A stretch of DNA of 64,000 nucleotides from Solirubrobacter ginsenosidimutans (GCF_027587205.1 NZ_JAPDOD010000005.1:124001-188000), one strand, 5' to 3'; shown: positions 1-8,858, counted from the first letter of the stretch. The notes: a model not told the origin generated them from the letters alone. Numbers and translations: made by a program.

Positions 1-38
1 ACCGATGACTTGTGGGAGGAGCCGTCGTCTCAAGGCGC

Positions 39-230
39 ATGTCCAACGTCACCTTCAGCCTCTCGATGTCCCTCGACGGCTTCGTCGCGGGCCCCCACGA
101 CGAGATCGACCCGCTGCACGACTGGCTCTTCAGCGGTGAGCACCCGCGTCCGCTGAACGCGTGGCTAAAGCTCAGGGTCGGCGCCTCAAAGTTCAGGGCT
201 GACAACCAGGGCGGTCGCCACTTACGCTGA
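39..230 (+). pseudogene. Truncated dihydrofolate-reductase-family (RibD C-terminal) remnant
   Basis: From the ATG at 39 the frame reads like the N-terminus of a DHFR/RibD-C family reductase: a beta strand, then MSLDGFVAGP, the nucleotide-binding start of this family, then a DWLFSG segment. After about 36 residues the similarity stops. The remaining 28 residues to the stop at 230 (LNAWLKLRVGASKF and on) do not look like the family. Intact members are about 180-200 residues, such as the one at 27265-27822. I infer a 3' truncation by deletion or insertion. An in-frame ATG at 12 exists, but the family start is the one at 39. Confidence 0.6.
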
Positions 231-236
231 CCGGCC

Positions 237-1367
237 ATGCGCGTGAAACTCATCCTGGCGGTGCTCCTGACAGCGGTCGCGGCGGCCCCGGCGCACGCGG
301 TGTCGGGCGGGGATACGTTGCCGATCGCGCAGGCTCCGTATGTCGCCTGGCTCGGTGGGCAGTGCACCGGCACGCTGATCTCGCCGACGCGCATCCTCAC
401 CGCGGCGCATTGCCTGGACGGAGCGGACGTGGCGGACGCGCGGGTGCTGGTCGGCGTCGACGGCAACACGCTGACGCGTGGCGTGAGCAAGCTCTCCGTG
501 TCCGTCCGCGGGTACACCGAGCACCCGAAGTTCAAGCTGTCGTTCCCGTTCGCGCACAAGCGGCCGCAGGACGCGATCGCGGTCAATGACGTCGGGCTGA
601 TCCTGCTCAAGACGCCGGTCCGGACGATCGCGCCGGTGCGCCTGGCGGGAGCGGACGACGGCGCGCTCGAGGCGGGCGGAGCCGCCGCGGCGATCCTCGG
701 CTACGGCATCATCGCGCCGGAGACCGAGATGGGCACGCCGCGCGCCCCGCTGCAGCAGGGCACGCTCGGCGTGCTCGGAGCGAGCGACTGCGAGCAGGCG
801 TACCCGCGGGCGATCCAGGCCACGATGATCTGCACCTCGGACCCCGCGCACCAGGCGCCGCCGTTCGTCATGGCCTGCCCCGGCGACAGCGGCGGACCGG
901 TGATCGCTCAGACCCCGGCCGGACCGGTGCAGCTCGGCATCACCAGCTGGGGAGCGGAGGTGATGGAGGTCGGCTGCGGCCTGCGCTCGCTGCCGAACGT
1001 CGCCATGCGCGTCTCGTCATACGCCTCGTTCATCAACCAGACCGACCCGGTCATCCAGCCGTACACGACCGGCGGCTTTCGCCACACGCGCATCGTCGGC
1101 AAGGCCCGGATCGGGAACACGGTGACCTGCACGCCCCCGAAACTCGGCGGCGCGCCGCTCAAGCTCTCCTACGAGTGGTCGGTCGGGACCAACACCGGCA
1201 CCTTCAAGCCGCTCCGCCACGCCCACGGGTCGAAGCTGAAGATCACCAAGGCGATCTACAACAGCGCGCGCCCCACCCAGTACCGGAGCCTCTTCTGCAC
1301 CGCGACGGCGCGCAACGCGGGCGGGAGCCTCGACACAGGACTGACCTCCACACGGATGAGGAAGTAG
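237..1367 (+). CDS. Secreted trypsin-like (S1 family) serine protease
   Basis: A 376-residue exported protease. Residues 1-21 form a signal peptide (basic start, hydrophobic core, APAHA cleavage region). The chymotrypsin-fold triad is visible: His58 in TAAHC, Asp118 in NDVGLILLK and Ser218 in GDSGGP. Cys43/Cys59 and further cysteines can form the usual disulfides. After the protease domain (to about residue 270) there is a ~100-residue tail (VGKARIGNTVTCTP, then LSYEWSVG) resembling the Ig-like repeats that end many exported proteins of Solirubrobacterales; it may bind cell wall or substrate. The gene stands alone, 13 bp before the convergent hydrolase. The substrate cannot be deduced. Confidence 0.9.
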   Translation: MRVKLILAVLLTAVAAAPAHAVSGGDTLPIAQAPYVAWLGGQCTGTLISPTRILTAAHCLDGADVADARVLVGVDGNTLTRGVSKLSVSVRGYTEHPKFKLSFPFAHKRPQDAIAVNDVGLILLKTPVRTIAPVRLAGADDGALEAGGAAAAILGYGIIAPETEMGTPRAPLQQGTLGVLGASDCEQAYPRAIQATMICTSDPAHQAPPFVMACPGDSGGPVIAQTPAGPVQLGITSWGAEVMEVGCGLRSLPNVAMRVSSYASFINQTDPVIQPYTTGGFRHTRIVGKARIGNTVTCTPPKLGGAPLKLSYEWSVGTNTGTFKPLRHAHGSKLKITKAIYNSARPTQYRSLFCTATARNAGGSLDTGLTSTRMRK

Positions 1368-1380
1368 CTCCCCGTTGCCG

Positions 1381-2076
1381 TCACAGCGCGAGGATCAGGT
1401 CGCGGACGGCGGCGGGCTGGGAGAGGAACGGGTGGTGGCCGGCGTCGAGTTCCACGACGCTGCCCGCCCGGCCGGCGAACTCGCGCTGCCGCGCGACGGG
1501 AGTGCCGTGATCGTCGGCGCAGACGAGGTACGTCGAGGGCACGTGCTGCCAGGCCGCTGACCGCACCGGCTGCCCGACGACCGCCAGGCTCTGGCGGGCC
1601 GTCTTGTCGATGGCCTGTCGCTGGATCTCCGGATCGCAGTCCTGCAGGAACGTGGGTGCCAGCGTCTCCGGCCGGACCGTGAACGTGCCGCCCTCGGGAT
1701 CGATGTCGAGGAATGGTGCGGGCTCCTCACCGCCGAATGAGGAGAGGCTCTGCCCGACCTCGGGCAGGTAGCTCGACACCAGCAGCAGATGGCGCACGGC
1801 GTCGATGCCCGCCGCTGCCTCCGCGGCAACGATGCCGCCGTAGCTGTGGGCGACCACGACGGCCGGCTCGTCGCTCGCGGTCAACACGTGCCGGACGGAG
1901 ACGACGTCTTCGGCCAGCCCGGGTCCTTGCGCACCGGCCGGCTCACCCGTCTCGCCACAGCTGGGCAGGACGGGCGCCTCGCTGGCCACGCCCCGCTGGG
2001 CCAGCAGCTCGCCGGTTCGGTGCCACCACCACGATCCGTCCTTCACGCACGCCCCGTGCACGAACACAATCCGCAT
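1381..2076 (-). CDS. Alpha/beta-hydrolase (esterase/PNBE-like)
   Basis: 231 residues from the ATG at 2076, which follows a good ribosome site (GAGGAGGT). A longer upstream frame exists, but the fold begins at once with MRIVFVHG. This is a short alpha/beta hydrolase of the EstA/methylesterase-like group: oxyanion segment HGACVKDGSWWW (7-18), nucleophile Ser78 in HSYGG, acid Asp188 or Asp189 (CADDHGTP) and His214 in AGHHPFLS. It is transcribed divergently from the TetR regulator at 2144 across 67 bp containing a palindrome, so it is the probable target of that repressor. The small-molecule substrate is unknown. Confidence 0.85.
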   Translation of the reverse strand: MRIVFVHGACVKDGSWWWHRTGELLAQRGVASEAPVLPSCGETGEPAGAQGPGLAEDVVSVRHVLTASDEPAVVVAHSYGGIVAAEAAAGIDAVRHLLLVSSYLPEVGQSLSSFGGEEPAPFLDIDPEGGTFTVRPETLAPTFLQDCDPEIQRQAIDKTARQSLAVVGQPVRSAAWQHVPSTYLVCADDHGTPVARQREFAGRAGSVVELDAGHHPFLSQPAAVRDLILAL

Positions 2077-2103
2077 CACGACCTCCTCGATCGACTGTCG
2101 GGC

Positions 2104-2129
2104 AACGATAGACGTACCGATCGTTACGT
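2104..2129. promoter_or_regulatory. Palindromic operator candidate between hydrolase and TetR genes
   Basis: The 18 bp at 2112-2129 (ACGTACCGATCGTTACGT) is an imperfect dyad with 16 of 18 positions self-complementary. It overlaps a second inverted pair, AACGAT at 2104-2109 and ATCGTT at 2120-2125. It lies 14 bp before the TetR start and 35 bp before the divergent hydrolase start, where a TetR autoregulatory operator is expected. The function is inferred from position and symmetry. Confidence 0.5.
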
Positions 2130-2143
2130 GAAAACATGCGGCG

Positions 2144-2695
2144 ATGGGCAGGCAGCGCCAGCCGCAGATCAAGCAGCGGCTCCTCGACGCGTGCACCGAC
2201 TACGCGCTCGAGCACGGGCTGCCTGATCGGCTCGGGCCGCTGGCCGCCGCCGCAGGCACCTCGAGCCGGATGCTGATCTACCACTTCGAGACCCGCGACG
2301 GACTGCTCCGCGAGGTCCTCGGACAGGCCCGCCGCCGCCAGGTCGAGGCCTTCACCGACCTCATACGCCTGCGACCCGACGAGCCCTACCCGGCCACGCT
2401 GGACCGCGCCTGGTCCGCGATCTCCGGGCCCCAGGGCCAGCCGTACCTCCGCATGTTCGGCCGGCTGCACGACACGGCGGGAGAACCACTCTGGCCCGGG
2501 TTCCGGCGAACCGCGACGACCGACTGGCTCGCGCCGCTCGAGGAAGGCATGCGCAGTCTCGGCCGCCCCGAGCTGGCGACCGTCGTGCTCGCCGTCATCC
2601 GCGGCCTGCTCACGGACCTCGCCGCCACCGGCGACACCGCACGCACCGACCAGGCCTTCCAGGACTTCCTCGCCACCATCGTCACTCGAGGGTGA
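2144..2695 (+). CDS. TetR/AcrR-family transcriptional regulator
   Basis: 183 residues. The N-terminal HTH (about residues 8-55) has the TetR pattern: a first helix (IKQRLLDACTDYALEHG), then LGPLAAAAGTSSRMLIYHF with the YHF end of the recognition helix. The C-terminal ~120 residues are the variable ligand-binding and dimerisation domain. It is divergent from the hydrolase at 1381-2076 with a palindrome between them, so auto-repression and control of the hydrolase are likely. Its last 14 bp overlap the end of the convergent GNAT gene. The ligand is unknown. Confidence 0.88.
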   Translation: MGRQRQPQIKQRLLDACTDYALEHGLPDRLGPLAAAAGTSSRMLIYHFETRDGLLREVLGQARRRQVEAFTDLIRLRPDEPYPATLDRAWSAISGPQGQPYLRMFGRLHDTAGEPLWPGFRRTATTDWLAPLEEGMRSLGRPELATVVLAVIRGLLTDLAATGDTARTDQAFQDFLATIVTRG

Positions 2696-3156
2696 GGACG
2701 ACCTCGTCGATCTCCTCGCCCCGTGCGTTCGCAAAACCCCCGCTCGGTACCGGTCAACACGAATCCGCACTTCTCCAGCACCCGGATCGAGCGATGGTTG
2801 TCCGCCGCCGCGCGGCCACGCAACGGACGGTCCGTCACGACGCTGAGCAGCTCCCGCAGCGCGGCGGTCGCCGCTCCACGGCCCCAGTACTCCCGCCCGA
2901 TCCAGTAGGTGACCTCACGTTCCTCGGGCGGGCCGTAGACGGCGGCGCTCCCGAGGACCGCATCACCGTCGCCGACGACGGTACGCGTGATGTTCGACGG
3001 GTCTTGGAGGATGCGCGCCCAGTGCGCCTCGAAGTAGGCCCGGTCCGTTGGGTCCTTGGCGGTGAACGCCGCCATCCACATCCCCTCGGGATCGTTCGAG
3101 TGGGAGAAGAAGACGGGCAGATCGCTGTCTCGCACTTCTCGTAGCGACACGTGCAT
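2682..3156 (-). pseudogene. GNAT-family N-acetyltransferase with a single-base frameshift
   Basis: From the ATG at 3156 the frame encodes a RimJ/RimL-like GNAT protein: MHVSLREVRDSDLP start, YWIGREYWGRGAATAAL (the acetyl-CoA-binding loop) and NHRSIRVLEKCGFVLTG. Near 2733-2741, where the plus strand reads AAAACCCCC, the frame is lost. Removing one base there restores the expected C-terminus FANARGEEIDEVVLTLE and a stop at 2682-2684, giving 157 residues. The original frame runs on antisense through the TetR gene. This is either a recent inactivating insertion in a homopolymer or a sequencing error. The gene overlaps the TetR gene end by 14 bp. Confidence 0.75.
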
Positions 3157-3204
3157 AGGCACCAGCTTGACCGAACGAACCGGCCACGGGAAGATGGGGC
3201 GAAG

Positions 3205-4182
3205 GTGAGGACACGAGAGGAGCTCATCCCTCCACCGCACGAGCTCGTCCACCGCAATGGGGTGCCGGAGACGATCGCCGAGTGGAAGGCGCTGGGCGAG
3301 GGACTCCTGACCGAGCAGCCCTGCGCGTTTCACCGCAACATCGAGATCTCGTCGCGCTACGCCTGGCTGTACACGTTCCTGCCCGAGTACTTCAAGTGGG
3401 CCGGCATGGCCGCGTTCGCGTCCCACCACGTCCGGCTCGCCCTCTTTCCGTTCCGGCTGGACACCGATCGCACCGGCTACGTGGACATCCCCCACAGCCT
3501 GCGTCGTCAGAAGGCGCTGCTGCTCGCGGACGTCAACACGATCCGCGAGACGAACAACGCCATCTTCGACGACATCTTCTGGGCGCACCTCGCGTACGGC
3601 ACCGCCGAGGATGGGATCGAGTGCCTTCGCGCGCTCCTGGGAGCGGAGCCCCACTACGCCGCCGTCCTCTCCGGCTTTGAGTCGATCGACCAAGGACGCC
3701 GGGTGTTGGAGGACACGGCAGCCTCACCGGAGGCGCGACGAACGGCCACCGCCCTGATTTGGAAGGGCAACGTCCAACTGCTCCAGCACGAGCAGCACGC
3801 CTTGGTGCAACCCAACCTCGATCGGCTCTCGTGCGCGTTCGCCAGGCTCTTCTCGATCGGCTCGGCCCTGACCTTCGAGGTGCGCGGAATGCGCGAGGAG
3901 GCTTCGTACTTCACCTCGTTCTACCTCTACGCGCTCACGCGAGGGATCCCACCGGCGCTGCGTGCGCAAGCGTGGCCGCGGATCACCCGCTACGACGACC
4001 GCTGGCGCTGGATCGTGACGAGCATCGTGCCCCGCTTCCGGAGATTCGACGCCGACACCCGCCTGGCCGACGCCAGCCTGAGCCGCATCTTCGACGAAGC
4101 GCGCGACTACGCGTCCAACCCCTGCGTCCTGCGCACCGGCCGAGCCGAGCTGTCACGAAACGGGGCGCGGTCCGGTCATTGA
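3205..4182 (+). CDS. Conserved protein of unknown function (weakly DUF2515-like)
   Basis: About 325 residues if the GTG at 3205 is used; the frame is open from an ATG at 3151, but that overlaps the divergent GNAT start. There is no signal peptide or clear membrane span. The protein is rich in aromatic and charged helices: RYAWLYTFLPEYFKWAGMAA, LRRQKALLLADVNTIRETNN and LLQHEQHALVQPNL. The FLPEYFKWAGMAAFASHH stretch and the LLxHEQ..LVQP motif faintly recall DUF2515 proteins, which I cannot confirm. It ends 4 bp before the esterase gene at 4187, so the two are probably co-transcribed. No function is proposed. Confidence 0.6.
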   Translation: MRTREELIPPPHELVHRNGVPETIAEWKALGEGLLTEQPCAFHRNIEISSRYAWLYTFLPEYFKWAGMAAFASHHVRLALFPFRLDTDRTGYVDIPHSLRRQKALLLADVNTIRETNNAIFDDIFWAHLAYGTAEDGIECLRALLGAEPHYAAVLSGFESIDQGRRVLEDTAASPEARRTATALIWKGNVQLLQHEQHALVQPNLDRLSCAFARLFSIGSALTFEVRGMREEASYFTSFYLYALTRGIPPALRAQAWPRITRYDDRWRWIVTSIVPRFRRFDADTRLADASLSRIFDEARDYASNPCVLRTGRAELSRNGARSGH

Positions 4183-4186
4183 GGGC

Positions 4187-5152
4187 ATGACCGCTCCCAC
4201 CCTCACCTCGCCGGTCGTGCTCGAGCACGCGGCGCAGGCGTTCGCCGACGCGGCCGCACAGCCGCCGCTCCTTTACGAGCTGACGCCCGCGCAGGCGCGC
4301 ACGGTGCTCGACGACGTCCAGGCCGCGCCGATCGACAAGCTGCCCGTCGACGAGACCTGGTTCACGGTTCCCGCAGATGTGGGCGACGTGCGCGTGCGCC
4401 TGCTGCGGCCGCTCGATGCCGTCGCTCCGCTCCCGGTGATCCTCTACATGCATGGCGGCGGCTGGGTGCTCGGCGACGCCGGAACGCACGACCGGCTCGT
4501 CCGCGAGCTCGTCGCCGGCACCGGTGCGGCGCTCGCGTTCGTCGAGTACGACCGCTCCCCCGAGGCGCGCTATCCGGTCGCGATCGAGCAGGGCTACGCC
4601 GTGGCCCAGCACATCATGCGCGACGGTGCCGCCCACGGCATCGACGCCAACCGGATGGCCGTCGTCGGCGACTCCGTCGGCGGCTGCATGGCCGCCGCGC
4701 TGACGTTGATGGCGGAGGGCCGCGGGGACGTGCGCTTCATCTACCAGGCGCTGTTCTACCCCGTCACCGACGCGGGGATGGACACGCCCTCCTACCGGCA
4801 GTTCGCCGAGGGCTACCACCTGACCGCGAAGGCGATGGCGTGGTTCTGGGACGCCTACGCGCCCGACCTCGAGACCCGCAACCAGGCGTACGCGTCACCG
4901 CTGCGCGCGGTCGACCAGCAGCTCGCCGGGCTGCCGCCCGCGCTGGTGATCGTCGACGAGGCCGACGTCCTGCGCGACGAGGGCGAGGCCTACGCCGCGC
5001 GCCTGCGCTCGGTGGGGGTCGCGGTCACCACCGTCCGCTACGACGGCGCGATCCACGACTTCATGATGCTCAACCCGCTCAGCGAGACGCGCGCGACGCG
5101 GGCCGCGATCGCCCAGGCCATCGCCGTGCTGCGCGCCGCGCTACACCCCTAA
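4187..5152 (+). CDS. Alpha/beta-hydrolase, hormone-sensitive-lipase (HSL/Est) family
   Basis: 321 residues, normal for the bacterial HSL family of carboxylesterases. The oxyanion motif HGGG is at 89-92, the nucleophile is Ser163 in GDSVGG, the acid is Asp260 in DEADVLRDEG and the base is His290 in AIHDF. The ~45 residues before the core form the usual helical cap. It probably hydrolyses short-chain esters in the cytoplasm; no export signal is present. It starts 4 bp after the upstream unknown gene and its TAA shares three bases with the TAG of the convergent regulator (CTAA at 5149-5152), leaving no room for a terminator. Confidence 0.9.
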   Translation: MTAPTLTSPVVLEHAAQAFADAAAQPPLLYELTPAQARTVLDDVQAAPIDKLPVDETWFTVPADVGDVRVRLLRPLDAVAPLPVILYMHGGGWVLGDAGTHDRLVRELVAGTGAALAFVEYDRSPEARYPVAIEQGYAVAQHIMRDGAAHGIDANRMAVVGDSVGGCMAAALTLMAEGRGDVRFIYQALFYPVTDAGMDTPSYRQFAEGYHLTAKAMAWFWDAYAPDLETRNQAYASPLRAVDQQLAGLPPALVIVDEADVLRDEGEAYAARLRSVGVAVTTVRYDGAIHDFMMLNPLSETRATRAAIAQAIAVLRAALHP

Positions 5153-7863
5153 CAGGCGAGTGCTTGGCGGAGATCCCGGCGCGTCGCGACGTCAAGCTTG
5201 CGGAACACCTTGCGCAGGTGGTACTCGACCGTCCGCGGGCTGATGAACAGCTGGGCACCGATCTCCGGGTTCGTGTGCCCGTCGCGGGCCAGCCGCGCGA
5301 CCTGCGCCTCCTGGGGCGTCAGGACGTCGCGGGTGTCCGCGTCGCGCCGGCGCGCGGTCTCGCCGGTGGCCTGCAGCTCGCGGCGCGCGCGCTCGGCGAA
5401 CGCCTCGGCCCCGATATCGCTGAACGCGCCGTGCGCGGCCCGCAGGAGCTCGCGCGCGTCGACGCGCCGGTTCTCGCGTCGCAGCCACTCTCCGTACAGG
5501 AGCCGGCTGCGCGCGAGCTGCAGCGCCATGCGCGTGCCGGCGAGCCGTTCGACGGACTCGCGATACGCGGCCTCGTCGTCGTGGACGAGCGCGCGCGAGC
5601 CGGCCTCGATCCCGAGCGCCCAATCGGTCCCGCTCGCCCGCGTGCGCTCGCTCAGGCGGGCGAGCGCGGCGGCGGCCTCGTCCGGGCGGCCCTCGCGGAC
5701 GGCGGCCTCGATCAGCTCCGCCAGCGCCCACGCATACGTCCCGACGTCGTCGTGCTCGCACGCCCGCTGCGCCGCCTCCAGCGCCTCGCGGTGATGGCCG
5801 CCGCCGTTGTGCAGCAGCGCCGTCGCCCAGTCGAGCACGCCCAGGCCCATGCCTTCCCCGCGCGCCGTCCCCTCGCGCCGCGCGGGCTCGAACAGCTCGA
5901 TCGCCCGCGCGTGATCGCCACGCCACGCGGCGAGCATCAGCGACGCGTACTTGACGGGCGCGCTCTCGCTCACCTGCCCGATCGCGTCGGTCTCCTCGAT
6001 CAGGGCCTCCGCCGCGGCGAACCGCCCCGCGTGCACGTCCAGCGCGGCGCGGTAAGTGAGCGCGACGGGCAGCAGGCTCAGTGCGCCGGTGTCGCGCGCG
6101 ACGCGCTCGCCGCCGGTGGCCAGCGCGCCCCAGAGCTCGTCGTCCCACAGGTCCTGGGCGAGCCGGCAGCCGACCGACAGCCAGCGGGTCTCATCCCGCT
6201 CCGCGCACGCCCGCAGCGCCGCCGACAGCGACGTCACCGCGGCGGCGTAGCCCCGGGTGAACCGCGTCACCAGGGCATCGAGCAGCAGATCGGCCGCGCG
6301 CGGCGGCTCCTCGCCCCGCGGCGCCCAGCCGGCGGCATCGGCCACCTCGCCCACGCTGGGCCCGGCTGCGAGACGGCCGGCGAACATCGCCGCCGTGAGC
6401 GCGTCGAGGTACGTGTCGCGGGCGAGCGTCGCATCGAGGCCGGTCAGGCGGCGGGCGGCGTCGAGCAGCAGCGGCGGAGCGTCGCGCCCGCGGCGGACCC
6501 GGAACACGACCTGCGCGTTCAGCCGCGCGAGGCGGGCGCCCTGGAGCGCGTCCAGCGGGGCGAGCTCGGCCGCCCTCAGAAGCTCGGCGGCGGTCGCCGG
6601 ATCGCCGACGTCGAGCTTCGCCTGCGCCGCCAGCAGCGCGCGCTCGCCGCGGCGCGCCGGATCGGGGGTCAGATCGGTCGCGTGCTGCAGGAACGCGGCG
6701 GCCGCCGCCAGTCCTCCGCGCCGTTGCGCCCGGTCGGCCGAGCGCAGCATCTCGGCCGCCACGTCCTCGTCGGGCCCAGCCGTCGCGTGCGCGCGATGCC
6801 ATGCGCGACGGTCGGGATCGATGGTCGGATCGGTCGCCTCCGCGAGCGCCTGGTGCGCGTCGCGCCGGTCGCTCGGGCTCGCTCCCCGGTAGACCGCCGA
6901 GCGGATCAGCGGATGGACGAACTCCACGCGCGTGCCCAGCTCGAACAGCCCCGCCGCCTCGGCCGGCCGGCCGGCTTCGGTCGCGATCCCGAGCCGCGAG
7001 GCGGCGCGCCACAGCAGGTTCGCGTCGCCGACGGGCTCCGCCGCCGCGGTCAGCAGCAGCCGCTGCGTGTCGCGGGGGAGCGCGTGGACGCGCTCGAGGA
7101 AGCTCTGCTCGATGCGGCTGGCCAGCGGGCGCGCGTCCGGCAGCCCGAAGCCGCCCGCGAGCTGCGCGGAGGTCAGTCGCCGCGGCAGTTCCTGCAACGC
7201 GAGCGGGTTCCCGCGCGTCTCGGTGATGATCCGCTCGCGCACCTGCTCGTCCAGGCGCCCTGGCGCGACCGCGGCCAGCAGCGAGCGGGCGTCGACGTCG
7301 GTCAGCCCTTCGACGGTCAGCTCCGGCAGGCCCGCGAGCGCGTCGGTGTCCGTCGGCTCGCGGACGGCGAAGACCATCGCGATCGGCTCGGCCAGCAGAC
7401 GGCGGGCGACGAAGGCCAGCACCTGCGCTGAGGCGCGATCGAGCCACTGGGCATCGTCGATCAGGCACACGAGCGGACGCGTCTCGGCCGTCTCGGCCAG
7501 CAGGCTCAGGACCGCCACCGCGACCAGGAAGCGATTGGGCGGCCCGCCCTCGTGCACGCCGAACGCCGTCTGCAGCGCCTCCCGCTGCGGCACCGGCAGC
7601 CGGTCGAGCCCGTCGAGCAGGGGCGCGCACAGGTGATGCAGGCCGGCGAAAGCCAGCTCCATCTCGGACTGCACGCCCGCGGCCCGCGCCAGGCGACACT
7701 CCGACGCCTGCTCGGCGACGTACTCGAGCAGCGCGGTCTTGCCGATCCCCGCCTCGCCGCGGAGCACCAACACCGCACTGGTGCTCGTCCGGACGCCCTG
7801 CAGCAGCCGGTCGAGCCGCTCGCGTTCGTCGCCGCGGCCACGCAGCGTGATCATCCCGGTCAC
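5149..7863 (-). CDS. Giant LuxR-type regulator with AAA+ ATPase domain (LAL family), copy 1
   Basis: 904 residues. N-terminal STAND-type ATPase with Walker A GEAGIGKT (36-43), a Walker B-like LVCLIDDAQWLD, and a long helical TPR-like middle full of Ala/Leu/Arg helices. The C-terminal GerE/LuxR HTH is LTPQEAQVARLARDGHTNPE followed by FISPRTVEYHLRKVF. LAL regulators act as ATP-dependent activators of specialised metabolism, sugar use or stress; the inducer is not visible. It is a close relative of the 911-residue protein at 9046-11781, with near-identical HTH sequences, so the pair probably arose by duplication. It is divergent from the membrane peptide/sigma operon at 7967, its most likely local target. 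Confidence 0.9.
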   Translation of the reverse strand: MTGMITLRGRGDERERLDRLLQGVRTSTSAVLVLRGEAGIGKTALLEYVAEQASECRLARAAGVQSEMELAFAGLHHLCAPLLDGLDRLPVPQREALQTAFGVHEGGPPNRFLVAVAVLSLLAETAETRPLVCLIDDAQWLDRASAQVLAFVARRLLAEPIAMVFAVREPTDTDALAGLPELTVEGLTDVDARSLLAAVAPGRLDEQVRERIITETRGNPLALQELPRRLTSAQLAGGFGLPDARPLASRIEQSFLERVHALPRDTQRLLLTAAAEPVGDANLLWRAASRLGIATEAGRPAEAAGLFELGTRVEFVHPLIRSAVYRGASPSDRRDAHQALAEATDPTIDPDRRAWHRAHATAGPDEDVAAEMLRSADRAQRRGGLAAAAAFLQHATDLTPDPARRGERALLAAQAKLDVGDPATAAELLRAAELAPLDALQGARLARLNAQVVFRVRRGRDAPPLLLDAARRLTGLDATLARDTYLDALTAAMFAGRLAAGPSVGEVADAAGWAPRGEEPPRAADLLLDALVTRFTRGYAAAVTSLSAALRACAERDETRWLSVGCRLAQDLWDDELWGALATGGERVARDTGALSLLPVALTYRAALDVHAGRFAAAEALIEETDAIGQVSESAPVKYASLMLAAWRGDHARAIELFEPARREGTARGEGMGLGVLDWATALLHNGGGHHREALEAAQRACEHDDVGTYAWALAELIEAAVREGRPDEAAAALARLSERTRASGTDWALGIEAGSRALVHDDEAAYRESVERLAGTRMALQLARSRLLYGEWLRRENRRVDARELLRAAHGAFSDIGAEAFAERARRELQATGETARRRDADTRDVLTPQEAQVARLARDGHTNPEIGAQLFISPRTVEYHLRKVFRKLDVATRRDLRQALAC

Positions 7864-7966
7864 CTTATCCGCGCGTGTCCCTAGTGCCCCACGCGTAGGT
7901 GACTGGGCATCGGACTCGGGAGTCGCCCGGATGAGACCGGGGCGGCATCAGAGCAAGCTCGACGGC

Positions 7967-8218
7967 ATGAACTCCATCACGTCCACATGCCCCGCACTGG
8001 CCTTCCTGCTCGGCCCGTGGCTGTTGCTCGGGCTGGTGCTGAGCGGCCCGTTCCTGGTGCTGCTGACGGTGGTCGTCGCGACGCTCGCGGTGGCCGCCAT
8101 CCCCGTGTTGCTGCTCGCGCCGCCGTACCTGCTGCTGCGCCGGTACCAGCGACGGGCAGCGCGCGCCCCCGTCGAAGAGCCGCGTGTCGCGTTCGAGCTC
8201 CAGCGGGTCGTCGCATGA
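7967..8218 (+). CDS. Small membrane protein coupled to an ECF sigma factor
   Basis: 83 residues from the ATG at 7967. Two hydrophobic spans (ALAFLLGPWLLLGLVLSGPF and VLLTVVVATLAVAAIPVLLL) are followed by a basic tail (LLRRYQRRAARAP). Its TGA overlaps the sigma-factor ATG (ATGA at 8215-8218), so translation is coupled. A membrane partner for a sigma factor suggests an anti-sigma or sensor role, but no ZAS/anti-sigma motif is seen. The layout of hydrophobic hairpin plus basic tail resembles the 132-residue protein at 12711-13109 beside the second LAL gene. Confidence 0.7.
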   Translation: MNSITSTCPALAFLLGPWLLLGLVLSGPFLVLLTVVVATLAVAAIPVLLLAPPYLLLRRYQRRAARAPVEEPRVAFELQRVVA

Positions 8219-8844
8219 CCGCGGTGTCCGAAGCCGACGCGGTGTCGTTCGTCGACGCGCGTCCTCGCCTGCTGCGCATCGCCCGGCGGGTACTCATCAA
8301 CCCCGCCGACGCCGACGACGTGGTGCAGGACGCGTGGGTGCGCTGGCACGAGACCGATCGCGGCCAGGTGCGCGACCCCGCCGCGTTCCTCACGACGGCC
8401 ACGACCCGGCTCGCGCTCAACGTCCGGCAGTCGGCTCGCGTGCGCCGCGAGTCGCCGGTCGGCACGTGGACCGTGGACCCGGTCGACCTGGACGCCAACC
8501 CGTCAGGGGCGGCGGAGCAGGTCGACGGCGTCGGGCGGGCGCTGGGAATGCTGCTCGAACGGCTGTCTGCGACCGAGCGCGCCGTCTACGTCCTGCGCGA
8601 GGCCTTCGACTATCCCCACCGGCGGATCGCCGAGGTGCTCGAGCTCAGCGAGGCCAACGTCCGCCAGATCGTCACCCGCGCGCGCCGTCGCCTGTCGGAG
8701 CCGCCGCGCTGGGCGCTCGACGCGACCGCGCACCAGGACCTGCTCGACGCGTTCCTCGCGGCGGCGCAGACCGGTGAGCTCACCGCGCTCGAGCAGGTGC
8801 TCGCCGACGCCATCGAACCGGCCCGCCTCAGCCTGGCGGCCTAA
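8215..8844 (+). CDS. ECF41/SigJ-type RNA polymerase sigma factor with curtailed SnoaL-like tail
   Basis: 209 residues. Sigma region 2 covers about 10-75 (ADADDVVQDAWVRW in 2.2, then DPAAFLTTATTRLALNV) and region 4 about 110-160 (LSATERAVYVLREAFDYPHR, then LELSEANVRQIVTRARRRL), diagnostic of SigJ/ECF41. These normally run to ~290-320 residues because a C-terminal SnoaL-like domain controls activity. Here only its first helix (HQDLLDAFLAAAQTGELTAL, 173-192) remains before ADAIEPARLSLAA and a stop. I infer loss of most of the domain, possibly by internal deletion. It overlaps the upstream membrane-peptide gene by 4 bp. Confidence 0.88.
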   Translation: MTAVSEADAVSFVDARPRLLRIARRVLINPADADDVVQDAWVRWHETDRGQVRDPAAFLTTATTRLALNVRQSARVRRESPVGTWTVDPVDLDANPSGAAEQVDGVGRALGMLLERLSATERAVYVLREAFDYPHRRIAEVLELSEANVRQIVTRARRRLSEPPRWALDATAHQDLLDAFLAAAQTGELTALEQVLADAIEPARLSLAA

Positions 8845-8858
8845 TGTCCCGAGTGCCC

